DNA of 64,000 nt. Origin: Allobosea sp. (GTDB lineage Bacteria > Pseudomonadota > Alphaproteobacteria > Rhizobiales > Beijerinckiaceae). This document shows, in pieces, positions 31,794 through 40,156 of this stretch. The number at the start of each line of letters is the position of its first letter. Position 1 is the stretch's first letter. Under the pieces are notes generated by a model. It was not told where the DNA came from. It did not search any database and was given only the letters and a program-made list of their open reading frames with translations. The DNA lies in assembly GCF_030695125.1 (NCBI RefSeq), contig NZ_JAUYTP010000028.1:1-64000 (forward strand), written 5' to 3'. A program made the position numbers and the translations under genes.

Positions 31794-32138
31794 TCAAGCC
31801 GCCTTGAAATCAGCCGCGCCGAGATCCCAGGAATCGGCCTCGCTATCGTCGGCGGCGGCCATCGCGTCGACCTCGGCCGAGACCAGGCCGTGGCGGGCGA
31901 GGATGACGCCGTCCTCCCAGTCGCCCGTCTTCGGGTCGCCGGTGCGCCGGAAGGCGACGACGCCGGCGCGGATCGGCCTGTAGCGCTCGAACAGGCGCAT
32001 CGCATGGTCGTGGTCGCGGGCCTCCATCGCGGGCTCGGCGCTGATCTTGGTCCTGGAGCCCTTCACGGCGGCGAAGGTCTGGACGACGAAATAGGTCAGG
32101 TTCTCGACGGTCTCTCTTTGCGGGCGGGCCTTACTCAT
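31794..32138 (-). CDS. Hypothetical accessory protein
   Basis: A 114-residue protein starting MSKARPQRETVENLTYFVVQTF at 32138. It contains KGSRTKISAEPAMEARDHDHAMRLFERYRPIRAGVVAFRRTGDPKTGDWEDG, a pattern I have no family for. It converges on the membrane-protein gene with a 4-base gap; a hairpin (GAAGGCCGCC/GGCGGCCTTC, 31756-31782) in the end of that gene may serve as terminator. Confidence 0.6.
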   Translation of the reverse strand: MSKARPQRETVENLTYFVVQTFAAVKGSRTKISAEPAMEARDHDHAMRLFERYRPIRAGVVAFRRTGDPKTGDWEDGVILARHGLVSAEVDAMAAADDSEADSWDLGAADFKAA

Positions 32139-32142
32139 GACG

Positions 32143-32249
32143 ACGCTCTCCTGTTTGCGCCCCGATCTCAACGCCGGGGCTGGAAACAGATTGACGCCGA
32201 CCGGAGAACGAAACAAGAACGCGACTGACGCGGCGAGTCAGGAGAGCGT
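32143..32249. repeat. 11-bp inverted repeat holding the ribosome binding sites of two divergent genes
   Basis: ACGCTCTCCTG at 32143-32153 and its exact complement CAGGAGAGCGT at 32239-32249 face outward, each just ahead of the start of a divergent gene (32138 minus, 32255 plus). Each copy supplies the GGAG box of its gene. Confidence 0.7.
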
Positions 32250-32254
32250 GGCTG

Positions 32255-32599
32255 ATGGGCAGGCGAAAAGGCGAGAGGACGGACCGGCATCGCGACCGGT
32301 CGCATCCCTTCCAGGTCGAGATGGTGACGCCGCTCGGGAGCGCGATGTCCATCCTGTACCGCTGGGCCTCGGCGCACAGCCACGAGACGACCGGCGGCAT
32401 GCAGACCATGCGCTGGTGCTTCTGCCGGCCGGAGATCGCCGATGCCTTCGCCACGGACTTCGGCGGAAAGCGCATCGACCTGCCTGTCGACCTCGACTAT
32501 CTCCATATCGACCGGCCCGACGCCCGCGAGCTGGAGCGGCGCGCGCTGGCGATGCGCACGGGGATCGCGATGATGACCGGCGGGAAGGAGGCTTGGTGA
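32255..32599 (+). CDS. Hypothetical accessory protein near the prophage end
   Basis: A 114-residue protein (MGRRKGERTDRHRDRSHPFQVEMVTPLGSAM...). It has MRWCFCRPEIADAFATDFGGKRIDL in the middle and a helical ARELERRALAMRTGIAMMTGG end. GGAG box upstream; its stop overlaps the next start (GTGA). No family recognized. Confidence 0.6.
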   Translation: MGRRKGERTDRHRDRSHPFQVEMVTPLGSAMSILYRWASAHSHETTGGMQTMRWCFCRPEIADAFATDFGGKRIDLPVDLDYLHIDRPDARELERRALAMRTGIAMMTGGKEAW

Positions 32600-32718
32600 A
32601 CGACGACGATCCGTTCGACCCGCCGCCGAGCCGTCATGGCCTGCTTGTCGCCGCCATCCTGATGCTGGCGGTCGCGATCTTCTGCTGGTCGTTCATCGCG
32701 GGCTGGAGGCCCTGGTGA
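32596..32718 (+). CDS. 40-residue single-pass membrane peptide
   Basis: VNDDDPFDPPPSRHGLLVAA... starts at a GTG preceded by a consensus AAGGAGG and overlaps the upstream stop as GTGA. One transmembrane helix (about residues 15-33) with a short Trp-rich end. Translation signals are strong; function unknown. Confidence 0.55.
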   Translation: MNDDDPFDPPPSRHGLLVAAILMLAVAIFCWSFIAGWRPW

Positions 32719-33082
32719 GCCCATTTTCGCATCCCACTTCCCAAATCGGCCAACCACCGGCCTGAGGCGCGATTCGGTCGATTTTTCACCGACTTAGGCA
32801 AAGTGGGATGCTCGGCCGGCGCACTGGCGAAAATCGTCCCACTTCGAGAGGCCGGCCAGACGATATTTCAACGACTTAGCGGCGGCCCCGATTTCCGGCT
32901 TTCGGGTTTCCCGGCTTTCGGGCCCCATTTTCAACGAACAATCAAATGGCAATGAAAACTGCCACCAGCCTTGTCGACGCCCGGACAGCCCTTTGAGATC
33001 GCACGATTTTCCGGCTGATCCCGCCTAATCCCGGATAATCCCGCCTACGCCCTGCCATTGCCATGTGATTGTTCGTTTCACA
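32719..33082. repeat. Prophage end region (attL-type) with multiple repeats; no gene
   Basis: These 364 bases hold no gene. A 22-bp element with core GAACAATCA lies at 32933-32954 and, with one mismatch and inverted, at 33056-33077, next to the terminal TG/CA. A related TTTCA-(A/C)CGA-CTTAG element occurs at 32784-32797 and 32866-32879. A CCCACTT element occurs at 32733-32739, 32801-32807 (inverted) and 32838-32844. CCGGCTTTCGGG is doubled near 32895-32922 and ATCCCGCCTA near 33019-33047. This fits transposase-binding sites at a Mu-type end. Confidence 0.7.
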
Positions 33083-33253
33083 GATACGTTTCTCGCGACG
33101 CCCGGCTGCGACAAGAGGTTCGCCACCTGCCAGGCCAAATTCGGCAATGGAATCAACTTCCGCGGCTTCCCGCACATCCCCGGTAACGATTTCATCATCG
33201 GCGGTGTCAAACCTGGCGATGGCGGTCTCGACGGCGGGAGCCTGTTTCGATGA
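33083..33253 (+). pseudogene. 3' remnant of GTA gene g13-like DUF2163 protein, interrupted by the prophage
   Basis: The reading frame across 33083-33253 ends ...GCDKRFATCQAKFGNGINFRGFPHIPGNDF..., the C-terminal signature of the DUF2163 protein of alphaproteobacterial gene transfer agents. About 56 codons remain; the rest is replaced by the prophage end. Its TGA overlaps the g14-like ATG exactly as in an intact GTA cluster. The ATG at 33065 is phage DNA and unlikely to be a native start. Confidence 0.85.
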
Positions 33254-33693
33254 ACGCGCCTCTCAACCGCGCCGCCATCGTCGAGGCCGCCACGCTGTGG
33301 CTGGGTACGCCCTATCATCACCAGGCCTCGCTTCGCGGGGTCGGATGCGACTGCCTCGGCCTCGTCCGCGGCGTCTGGCGCGATCTCTGCGGGGACGAGC
33401 CCGAGATACCGCCGCCCTATTCGCCGAGTTGGGCGGAGAGCCTCGGCATGGAGACGCTAGCGGCAGCGGCGCTGCGCCATTTGGTGCCAGTCGCGCCGGG
33501 GCGGGAGCAGCCCGGCGACGTGCTGCTGTTCCGCTGGCGGGCGCATCTGCCGGCCAAGCACTGCGCCATTCTGAGTGCGCCGGACCGGATCATCCACGCC
33601 CATGACGGCGCGCAGGTCGCCGAGGTCGCCTTCTCGCTTTGGTGGCGGCGGCATCAGAGCCACGCCTTTTCCTTTCCCGGAGTGACCGACTGA
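33250..33693 (+). CDS. GTA g14-like NlpC/P60 cell-wall hydrolase
   Basis: A 147-residue NlpC/P60-family protein. The catalytic Cys is in GVGCDCLGLVRG (Cys35) and the His in AKHCAIL (His104). In GTA clusters this gene lies between the DUF2163 gene and the large g15 tail protein, as here, and helps the particle cross the peptidoglycan. Start overlaps g13's stop (ATGA), and its stop overlaps g15's start (TGATG). It seems intact but lost its upstream operon to the prophage. Confidence 0.88.
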   Translation: MNAPLNRAAIVEAATLWLGTPYHHQASLRGVGCDCLGLVRGVWRDLCGDEPEIPPPYSPSWAESLGMETLAAAALRHLVPVAPGREQPGDVLLFRWRAHLPAKHCAILSAPDRIIHAHDGAQVAEVAFSLWWRRHQSHAFSFPGVTD

Positions 33694-36600
33694 TGGCGAC
33701 GCTTCTTCTGCAGGTCGCGGGCAGCGCGCTCGGCACGGCGCTGGGCGGCCCGATCGGCGCGGTGATCGGCCAGGCGATCGGCGGCATCGCCGGGGCGCAG
33801 ATCGACCAATCCCTGCTCGGCGGCGGCGCCGGCACGAAGACGGTCGAAGGGCCGCGCCTGACCGAGATCGACGGGCTCGCCTCCAGCGAGGGCGCCGCGA
33901 TCCCGCGCGTTTATGGCCGCGCCCGGATCGGCGGACAATTGATCTGGGCGACGCGCTTCGAGGAGGAGATCAAGGTCACGGTGACGCGCTCCAAGAGCGG
34001 CGGCAAGGGCAGCCCGAAGCAGAAAACCGTCGAGACGACCTATAGCTACTTCGCCAATCTCGCGATCGGCCTCTGCGAGGGGCGGATCGCCTTCGTCCGG
34101 CGCATCTGGGTCGATGGCCGCGAGCTCGACGTCACCACCGTCACCCTGCGCGTCCACCAGGGAGACGAGACGCAGGATCTCGATCCGCTGATCGCAGCCA
34201 AGGAGGCGGGCGCGGCGCCGGCCTATCGCAGCCTCGCCTATGTCGTGTTCGAGCGCTTTCCCCTGGGCGACTATGGCAACCGCGTGCCGCAGTTCGCCTT
34301 CGAGGTCGTACGCGCCGTCGAAGGGCTCGGCGGCATGATCCGGGCTGTGACGCTGATCCCGGGCGCCAGCGAATTCGTCTATGAGACGCGCAGCATCAGC
34401 CACGAACCCGAGCCCGGTGTCACCGAGAGCCTGAGCCGACACCAGCTCTATGGCGGCGCCGATGTCGACACCGCACTCGGCCACCTCGTCGCGCTGTGCC
34501 CGGACCTGCGCCGCGTCGCGCTGGTCGTGGCCTGGTTCGGCGACGATCTGCGGGCGGGCTCCTGCACCCTGTCGCCGCGCGTCGAGCTCGCCCAAAAACC
34601 GACGACCGGGGCCGAATGGGCGGTGGCGGGGCTTTCCCGCGCAACGGCGCGCGTCGTCAGCGAGGTTGAAGGCCGCCCGGCCTTCGGCGGGACGCCGTCG
34701 GACGAGAGCGTGATCCGCCTGATCCGGCGCCTGCGCGACGATTATGGCCTGGAGGTCGTGCTCTATCCCTTCGTGATGATGGACATCCCCGCCGGCAACA
34801 CGCTGGCCGATCCGGTAACGGGGTCGATCGGCCAGCCGCGCTACCCCTGGCGCGGCCGCATCACCTGCGACCCGGCTCCCGGCAGCCCGGGCAGCGTCGA
34901 CGGCACGTCCACGGCTGAGACGCAGATCGCGGCGCTGCTGGGCACGGTGTCCGCTTCGGACATATCGCTGGCCGGCGAGCAGATCGCTTGCGCCAAGCCC
35001 GATGAGTGGAGCTATAGCCGTTTCGTCCTGCACCATGCCGCGCTCGCGCAGGCGGCCGGCGGGGTCGCCGGCTTCGTGCTCGGCTCGGAACTGCCCGGCC
35101 TGACGCGGGTGCGCGGTGCGGCGGGCTATCCGATGGTCGATGGGCTCGTCGATCTCGCCGCGGAGGTCGCGACGCTGCTGCCCTCGGCCACCCTGACCTA
35201 TGCCGCCGACTGGACCGAATACGGCGCCCATGTCCGCAATGGCGGGCAGGACGTGACCTTTCCGCTCGACGCGCTCTGGGCCTCGCCGGCGATCGGCGCA
35301 ATCGGCATCGATTTCTATCCGCCGCTCTCCGACTGGCGCGACACCACCGACCACGCCGACACCGCCCTCGCCAGTGGGCCTGCTGATCTCGGCTATCTCC
35401 GCGGTCGCCTGAATTCCGGCGAGGCGCACGGCTGGTATTATGCCGATGCGAACGGCAGGCTCGCGCAGACGCGCCTGCCGATTACCGATGGTGATTATGG
35501 CAAGCCCTGGATATTCCGCCCCAAGGATCTCGTCGGCTGGTGGAGCAATACCCATGTCGAGCGCCTCGGCGGCGTCGAGACCGGCGCGACCGCCTTCGTG
35601 CCTGGGGCCAAGCCGATCTGGCTGACCGAGATCGGCATCCCCGCCGTCGACAAGGGCGCCAACGCGCCAAACGTCTTTCCCGACGCGAAGTCCGCCGAGA
35701 GCGGATATCCCTATTTCTCCAGCGGGGCGCGCGACGATCTGGTCCAGACGCGCGGGCTTGAGGCGATCATCTCCGGCTTCGACCCCGCGCGCGAGGGTTT
35801 CGAGGCCGCGCGCAACCCGGTCCATCCGGGCACCGGCATCCGCATGGTCGATCCGGCCCATATTTTCGTCTGGAGCTTTGATGCCCGGCCGTTCCCGGCC
35901 TTTCCCGATCTCGGCGGCATCTGGGCCGACGGCGCTGCCTACGACACCGGCCACTGGATCAACGGCCGCATCGAGGGCGCCCCGGTCGATCGGCTGCTGC
36001 GCCGGGTCTTGGCCGATTTCGGCCTGCCGGCGGCCGATTTGATCGCGGTCGACGGCTTCCTCGACGGCTATGTTCTCGACCGGCCGCTCTCGGCCCGGCA
36101 GGCGCTCGAGCCGCTCGGGCAGGCCTTCGGGTTCGACGCGACGATGAGTGCGGGTCGCTTGGTCTTTCGGGGCCGCGCGGGCGATGTTGCGCGCCGCCTG
36201 AGCGCGGACGATCTCGTGGCCGACCGCGACGGCAACCCGTTTGCGCTGCGCCGGGGGCAGGAAAGCGAGCTTCCGCTCGAGCTGCGGCTGGGCTTTGCCG
36301 ACGCCGAGAGCGACTATCGCACCGCCGCAGCCCGCTCGCGGCGGCTGGCCGGTGCGGCCCGCCGCGAGATTGGGGTCGAAACCGCCATCGTGACCCGCCC
36401 GGCGGAGGGCCAGCGCCTCGCCGATCAGCGTCTCCAGGAGGTCTGGGCGGGCCGCGAGACACTGGACCTCGAACTGTCGCCGCGCTGCCTCGATCTCGAA
36501 CCCGGCGATGTCGTCACCCTGCCGATCGACGGCGCGGAACGGCTCTTTCGGCTGACGCGCATCGATGACGGCCCGAGCCGCAAGGCGAGCGCGCGTGCCG

Positions 36601-37610
36601 TCGAGCCGGCGATCTACCGCAGCAGCGGTGTGCCGAGCCTGCCGCGGCCGCCGCGAACCGCCCCTGCCTTGCCGGGCCGCCCGCTGGTCGTCCCGCTGTC
36701 CCTGCCGATCGTGCGGACACAGCCGCCGCCGCTTCTGTCGCTGGCGGCGTTCGCGCAGCCCTGGCCTGGCGCGCTGGCGGTCTGGCAGGCCGATGGCGCC
36801 GGGCAGTTCGACCTGCTGCGCCTGATCGAGGCGCCCTCGATCGTCGGCGAGACGCTGACCGTCCTGCCACCCGGCCCGGTCTGGCGCAGCGATGTCCGTT
36901 CAGTGCTCGATGTCCGCCTGCGCGGCGGCAGCCTGTCCTCCGTCCCCGCCGAGGCGGCGCTGGCGGGCGCCAACGCCCTGGCGCTGATCGACGCCGACGG
37001 CACGGTGGAGATCGTGACAGCCGCGCAAGCCGAACTGATCGGCCCGCGGCACTTCCGGCTGTCGGGTCTGCTGCGCGGCCTCGGCGGCTCGGAAGCGGCG
37101 GCGGCGCGCAGCCTGCCGGCGGGCTCACGTGTGGTGGTGCTGGACGGGGCCGCCGTGACGCTCAGCGACGATCTCGCCGATCTCGGACAGCAGCGGCGCT
37201 ATCGCATCGGTCCCGTGCAGCGCGATCTCGGCGATCCGTCGATGGCCGAGATCGTCGCGACCGCCGGCGTCGCCGCGCTGCGGCCGCTGTCCCCGGTGCA
37301 TCCCAGAGCGCTCCGGACCGCCGACAGCGTTGCGCTCAGCTGGATCCGGCGCACCCGCATCGATGGCGATTCCTGGGAGCTCGCCGAGGTGCCGCTGGGC
37401 GAGGAGACGGAGCGCTATGAGGTCGCGATCCGGACGGGTGCGGCGCAATGGCGGAAAACCACCACCACGACGCCGGCCTGGACCTATCCAGCGGCGCTGG
37501 AACTGGCGGATTTCGGTGCGGCCCAGGCCGAAATCGAGATTGTGATCGCCCAGATCAGCGCCGTGGCCGGCCCCGGCGATGAATGGCTTGGACGCATCCC
37601 GGTCCGCTGA
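33693..37610 (+). CDS. GTA g15-like host-recognition/baseplate protein with TIM-barrel domain
   Basis: A 1305-residue protein, the same size as R. capsulatus GTA g15 (rcc01698). An Ala/Gly-rich start (MATLLLQVAGSALGTALGG) is followed by beta structure (IPRVYGRARIGGQLIWATRFEEE), a TIM-barrel-like domain (about residues 450-750; AADWTEYG, IGIDFYPPLSDWR, WLTEIGIPAVDKG) and a phage tail_3-type C-terminal half. It is host GTA, not prophage: the prophage end lies upstream. No frameshift or stop is seen. Confidence 0.88.
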   Translation: MATLLLQVAGSALGTALGGPIGAVIGQAIGGIAGAQIDQSLLGGGAGTKTVEGPRLTEIDGLASSEGAAIPRVYGRARIGGQLIWATRFEEEIKVTVTRSKSGGKGSPKQKTVETTYSYFANLAIGLCEGRIAFVRRIWVDGRELDVTTVTLRVHQGDETQDLDPLIAAKEAGAAPAYRSLAYVVFERFPLGDYGNRVPQFAFEVVRAVEGLGGMIRAVTLIPGASEFVYETRSISHEPEPGVTESLSRHQLYGGADVDTALGHLVALCPDLRRVALVVAWFGDDLRAGSCTLSPRVELAQKPTTGAEWAVAGLSRATARVVSEVEGRPAFGGTPSDESVIRLIRRLRDDYGLEVVLYPFVMMDIPAGNTLADPVTGSIGQPRYPWRGRITCDPAPGSPGSVDGTSTAETQIAALLGTVSASDISLAGEQIACAKPDEWSYSRFVLHHAALAQAAGGVAGFVLGSELPGLTRVRGAAGYPMVDGLVDLAAEVATLLPSATLTYAADWTEYGAHVRNGGQDVTFPLDALWASPAIGAIGIDFYPPLSDWRDTTDHADTALASGPADLGYLRGRLNSGEAHGWYYADANGRLAQTRLPITDGDYGKPWIFRPKDLVGWWSNTHVERLGGVETGATAFVPGAKPIWLTEIGIPAVDKGANAPNVFPDAKSAESGYPYFSSGARDDLVQTRGLEAIISGFDPAREGFEAARNPVHPGTGIRMVDPAHIFVWSFDARPFPAFPDLGGIWADGAAYDTGHWINGRIEGAPVDRLLRRVLADFGLPAADLIAVDGFLDGYVLDRPLSARQALEPLGQAFGFDATMSAGRLVFRGRAGDVARRLSADDLVADRDGNPFALRRGQESELPLELRLGFADAESDYRTAAARSRRLAGAARREIGVETAIVTRPAEGQRLADQRLQEVWAGRETLDLELSPRCLDLEPGDVVTLPIDGAERLFRLTRIDDGPSRKASARAVEPAIYRSSGVPSLPRPPRTAPALPGRPLVVPLSLPIVRTQPPPLLSLAAFAQPWPGALAVWQADGAGQFDLLRLIEAPSIVGETLTVLPPGPVWRSDVRSVLDVRLRGGSLSSVPAEAALAGANALALIDADGTVEIVTAAQAELIGPRHFRLSGLLRGLGGSEAAAARSLPAGSRVVVLDGAAVTLSDDLADLGQQRRYRIGPVQRDLGDPSMAEIVATAGVAALRPLSPVHPRALRTADSVALSWIRRTRIDGDSWELAEVPLGEETERYEVAIRTGAAQWRKTTTTTPAWTYPAALELADFGAAQAEIEIVIAQISAVAGPGDEWLGRIPVR

Positions 37611-37664
37611 CATATTGTCGGCGTGGCAGCATTCATGGCGCGTTCATGCATGCGGGATTAGCCG

Positions 37665-37985
37665 ATGTCGATCATGCCCGTCGAAACGCTCTTTGCCTTG
37701 TCGCTCCTGGTCGCCCCGCTGCCGATCGTGACGATCGACAGCCAGGACCCCATGTCCTGCCTGTCGGCCGACGAAACGCGCGACATGGTCGCCGACGGGC
37801 GGGTGATCCAGCCGGCGCTGGCCTCGCGCCATGCCCGCCAGGCGGCGCCCGGCGAAGTCGTGCGCATCCGGCTCTGTCGGCAGGGTGACGACTATGTTTA
37901 TGTGGTGACGACGCTGAAGCGCGATGGTCGCGTCGCCCGCGTGACGCTCGAGGGCCAGTCGGGCAAGGTCGGCACGATTCGCTGA
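37665..37985 (+). CDS. Small secreted protein upstream of feuP (FeuN/PepSY-like)
   Basis: A 106-residue protein with a hydrophobic start (METLFALSLLVAPLPIVTIDS region) and a periplasmic domain with MSCLSADETRDMVADGRVI and VVRIRLCRQGDDYVYVVTTLKRDGRVARVTL, a PepSY-like strand pattern. In Sinorhizobium a small periplasmic protein (FeuN) restrains the FeuQ kinase and is encoded just upstream of feuP. Position and fold suggest the same role here; sequence identity to FeuN was not checked. Confidence 0.7.
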   Translation: MSIMPVETLFALSLLVAPLPIVTIDSQDPMSCLSADETRDMVADGRVIQPALASRHARQAAPGEVVRIRLCRQGDDYVYVVTTLKRDGRVARVTLEGQSGKVGTIR

Positions 37986-38024
37986 TCGCCTCAGCCATAA
38001 CACCGCCAACAGGAGCTGCCCGCC

Positions 38025-38693
38025 GTGAGATTGCTCGTCGTCGAGGACGACAAGGACCTCAACCGCCAGATCGTCACCGCGCTGGAGAATGCCGGCTATG
38101 CCGTCGACAAGGCCTTCGATGGTGAGGAGGGCCTGTATCTCGGCGAGACCGAGCCCTATGACGCGGTCATTCTCGATCTCGGCCTGCCCAAGGTCGACGG
38201 CGTTGCCGTGCTGCAGGGCTGGCGCCGCGCCGGGAAGACGATGCCGGTCCTGATCCTGACCGCGCGCGACCGCTGGAGCGACAAGGTCGGCGGCTTCGAT
38301 GCCGGCGCCGACGACTACGTCACCAAGCCGTTTCATGTCGAGGAGCTGCTGGCGCGGGTGCGGGCCCTGCTGCGCCGCGCCGCCGGGCATGCGACCTCCG
38401 AGCTGGTCTGCGGTCCCGTCAGGCTCGACACGCGTGCGAGCCGCGTCGTCGTCGACGGCAACCCGGTCAAGCTGACCTCGCATGAATACCGGCTGCTGGC
38501 CTATCTGATGCACCATCAGGGCCGGGTCGTCTCCCGCACCGAGCTTGTCGAGCACCTCTACGACCAGGATTTCGACCGCGACTCGAACACGATCGAGGTC
38601 TTCGTCGGGCGCCTGCGCAAGAAGCTCGGGGTCGAGGTGATCGAGACCGTGCGCGGCCTCGGCTATATCTGCGCCGCTCCCGCCAAGGTCTGA
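38025..38693 (+). CDS. feuP: OmpR-family response regulator FeuP
   Basis: A 222-residue regulator with GTG start after AGGAG. The receiver has Asp8/Asp9, phosphoacceptor Asp51 (ILDLGLP) and TKP near residue 100; the C-terminal winged helix has LTSHEYRLLAYLMHHQGRVVSRTELVEHLYDQDFDRDSNTIEVFVGRLRKKLG. The DRDSNTIEVFVGRLRKKLGVE and VRGLGY patterns match rhizobial FeuP, which controls osmoadaptation/cyclic glucan export genes and envelope functions. Kinase partner follows at once. Confidence 0.85.
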   Translation: MRLLVVEDDKDLNRQIVTALENAGYAVDKAFDGEEGLYLGETEPYDAVILDLGLPKVDGVAVLQGWRRAGKTMPVLILTARDRWSDKVGGFDAGADDYVTKPFHVEELLARVRALLRRAAGHATSELVCGPVRLDTRASRVVVDGNPVKLTSHEYRLLAYLMHHQGRVVSRTELVEHLYDQDFDRDSNTIEVFVGRLRKKLGVEVIETVRGLGYICAAPAKV

Positions 38694-38702
38694 TGGCGAC
38701 CG

Positions 38703-40079
38703 ATGCCTTTCCGGTCGCATCGCTACTCGCTCGGCGCGCGGCTCTTCATCTCGGCGGCGGTCTGCTGCGCGCTCGTGCTGATGCTGGCGGGCTTCGGCCT
38801 GACCACCTTCTACCGCCGCTCGGCTGAGCGCGGCTTCGACGAGCGGCTCAGTGTCTACATCAAGGAACTGATCGCCGATCTCGCCGCCCCGCCGGAGACC
38901 GAGAGGCAGGCCATCGGCGACCTCGGCGAGCCGCGCTTCGACCTGCCGCTGTCGGGCTGGTACTGGCAGATCATCCGCCTCGATGGCGAGCGGCCGAGCA
39001 TTCGTGCCTCGCGCTCGCTCGTCGGCGGGCAACTGCCCAAGCTCCTCGACCAGCCGATCGCTCCCAATGCGCGCGGCATCCGCGAAAGCTACATTTCCGG
39101 TCCCGACGATCGCTCCCTGCGGATCCTCGAGCGCGAGATCGATGTCGGCGAGGATGGGCGCTTCACGGTCGCGGTTGCGGCCCCCTCCGACGAGATCGAC
39201 GCCGATATCCGCGATTTCCGCCTCGCCTTGACCATGACCTTCCTGCTGCTGGGGCTCGCCCTCGTCGCCTCCACCATCGTGCAGGTCCGCTTCGGCCTGC
39301 GCCCCCTGGTGCGCCTGGGCGCCGCCGTCGGGATGGTGCGCACCGGCGAGACGCCGCGCATCGTCGGCGAGTATCCGCCCGATCTTGCGCCGCTGGCGGG
39401 CGAACTGAACCTCCTCATCGACGCCAACCACGAAATCCTCGATCGCGCCCGCACGCAGGTCGGCAATCTCGCCCACGCCCTCAAGACCCCGCTCAGCGTG
39501 ATGATGAACGAGGCCGAAGCCGGCGAGGGCCCGTTGCCGCAGACCGTCAAGACGCAGGCCGCGATCATGCGCGACCAGGTTCAGTACTATCTCGACCGGG
39601 CCCGGGCCGCGGCGCTGTCGGGCGCACTGGGCGGCGTCACCGAGGTTGCGCCTTCCCTCGACGCCCTGATCCGGACCTTCACCAAGATCTCGCAGGGCAA
39701 GGGCATCGTCGGTGGGCATGATGTGCCGGCGAGTCTGCGGTTCCGCGGCGACAGGCAGGATCTTGAGGAAATGCTTGGCAATCTGCTCGACAACGCCTTC
39801 AAATGGGCCGATGCGACGGTCACGGTTTCGTTGGAGAAGACGCCGGGCGACAAGCCGGGCCGGATGGTTCTGCTGATCGACGACGATGGGCCCGGCCTGC
39901 CCGACGACGCGCAGGCCGACGTGCTCAAGCGCGGGCGGCGCCTCGACGAGGCGACGCCCGGTTCGGGACTGGGGTTGTCGATCGTGGTCGATCTCGCCAA
40001 GCTCTATGGCGGAGAATTGTCCCTGCGCCGCTCGCCGCTGGGGGGGCTGCAGGCTCGCCTCGCCCTGCCGTCGGTCTGA
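38703..40079 (+). CDS. feuQ: Sensor histidine kinase FeuQ
   Basis: A 458-residue membrane kinase. Transmembrane segments near 12-35 and 175-195 bracket a periplasmic sensor (about 36-174). HAMP-like region, then the H-box NLAHALKTPLSV with His258, and an ATPase domain with N box (LLDNAFKWAD), DDDGPGLPDD and GSGLGLSIV. It phosphorylates FeuP; the small protein encoded two genes upstream may inhibit it in the periplasm. Confidence 0.85.
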   Translation: MPFRSHRYSLGARLFISAAVCCALVLMLAGFGLTTFYRRSAERGFDERLSVYIKELIADLAAPPETERQAIGDLGEPRFDLPLSGWYWQIIRLDGERPSIRASRSLVGGQLPKLLDQPIAPNARGIRESYISGPDDRSLRILEREIDVGEDGRFTVAVAAPSDEIDADIRDFRLALTMTFLLLGLALVASTIVQVRFGLRPLVRLGAAVGMVRTGETPRIVGEYPPDLAPLAGELNLLIDANHEILDRARTQVGNLAHALKTPLSVMMNEAEAGEGPLPQTVKTQAAIMRDQVQYYLDRARAAALSGALGGVTEVAPSLDALIRTFTKISQGKGIVGGHDVPASLRFRGDRQDLEEMLGNLLDNAFKWADATVTVSLEKTPGDKPGRMVLLIDDDGPGLPDDAQADVLKRGRRLDEATPGSGLGLSIVVDLAKLYGGELSLRRSPLGGLQARLALPSV

Positions 40080-40156
40080 CCAAAGATGCGTGCGCGTGAC
40101 CCTTTGTCGCCATATTCGGACATGAAGCGGAGCCGATCTTTGGCTAAGAGCTTTGC

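Larger units (their letters stand above)
1..33082 (-). mobile_element. Mu-like transposable prophage (left part cut by window edge)
   Basis: A contiguous set of Mu-type modules runs right to left: repressor/Ner switch, DDE transposase and AAA partner, GemA, Mor, endolysin, gp25-gp30-like packaging and head genes, protease, capsid, gp35-gp41-like tail genes, tape measure and gpN. The right boundary is placed at 33080-33082, where the minus strand begins TGTGAAACG, a TG terminus as in Mu-type ends, directly next to a truncated host GTA gene. The other end and the remaining tail genes lie left of position 1, so completeness and the target duplication cannot be checked. No structural or replication gene seen here is broken, so the element may be functional. 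Confidence 0.93.

Noticed and set aside
33065-33253. Independent 62-residue gene starting at 33065
   Set aside because: Its first codons come from the phage terminus; the rest is the C-terminus of DUF2163, so it is a truncated gene.
33639-37610. Treating the g14/g15-like genes as tail genes of the Mu-like prophage
   Set aside because: They lie outside the phage end, point the opposite way, and match GTA g14/g15 in order and size; the Mu-type tail genes continue off the left edge instead.
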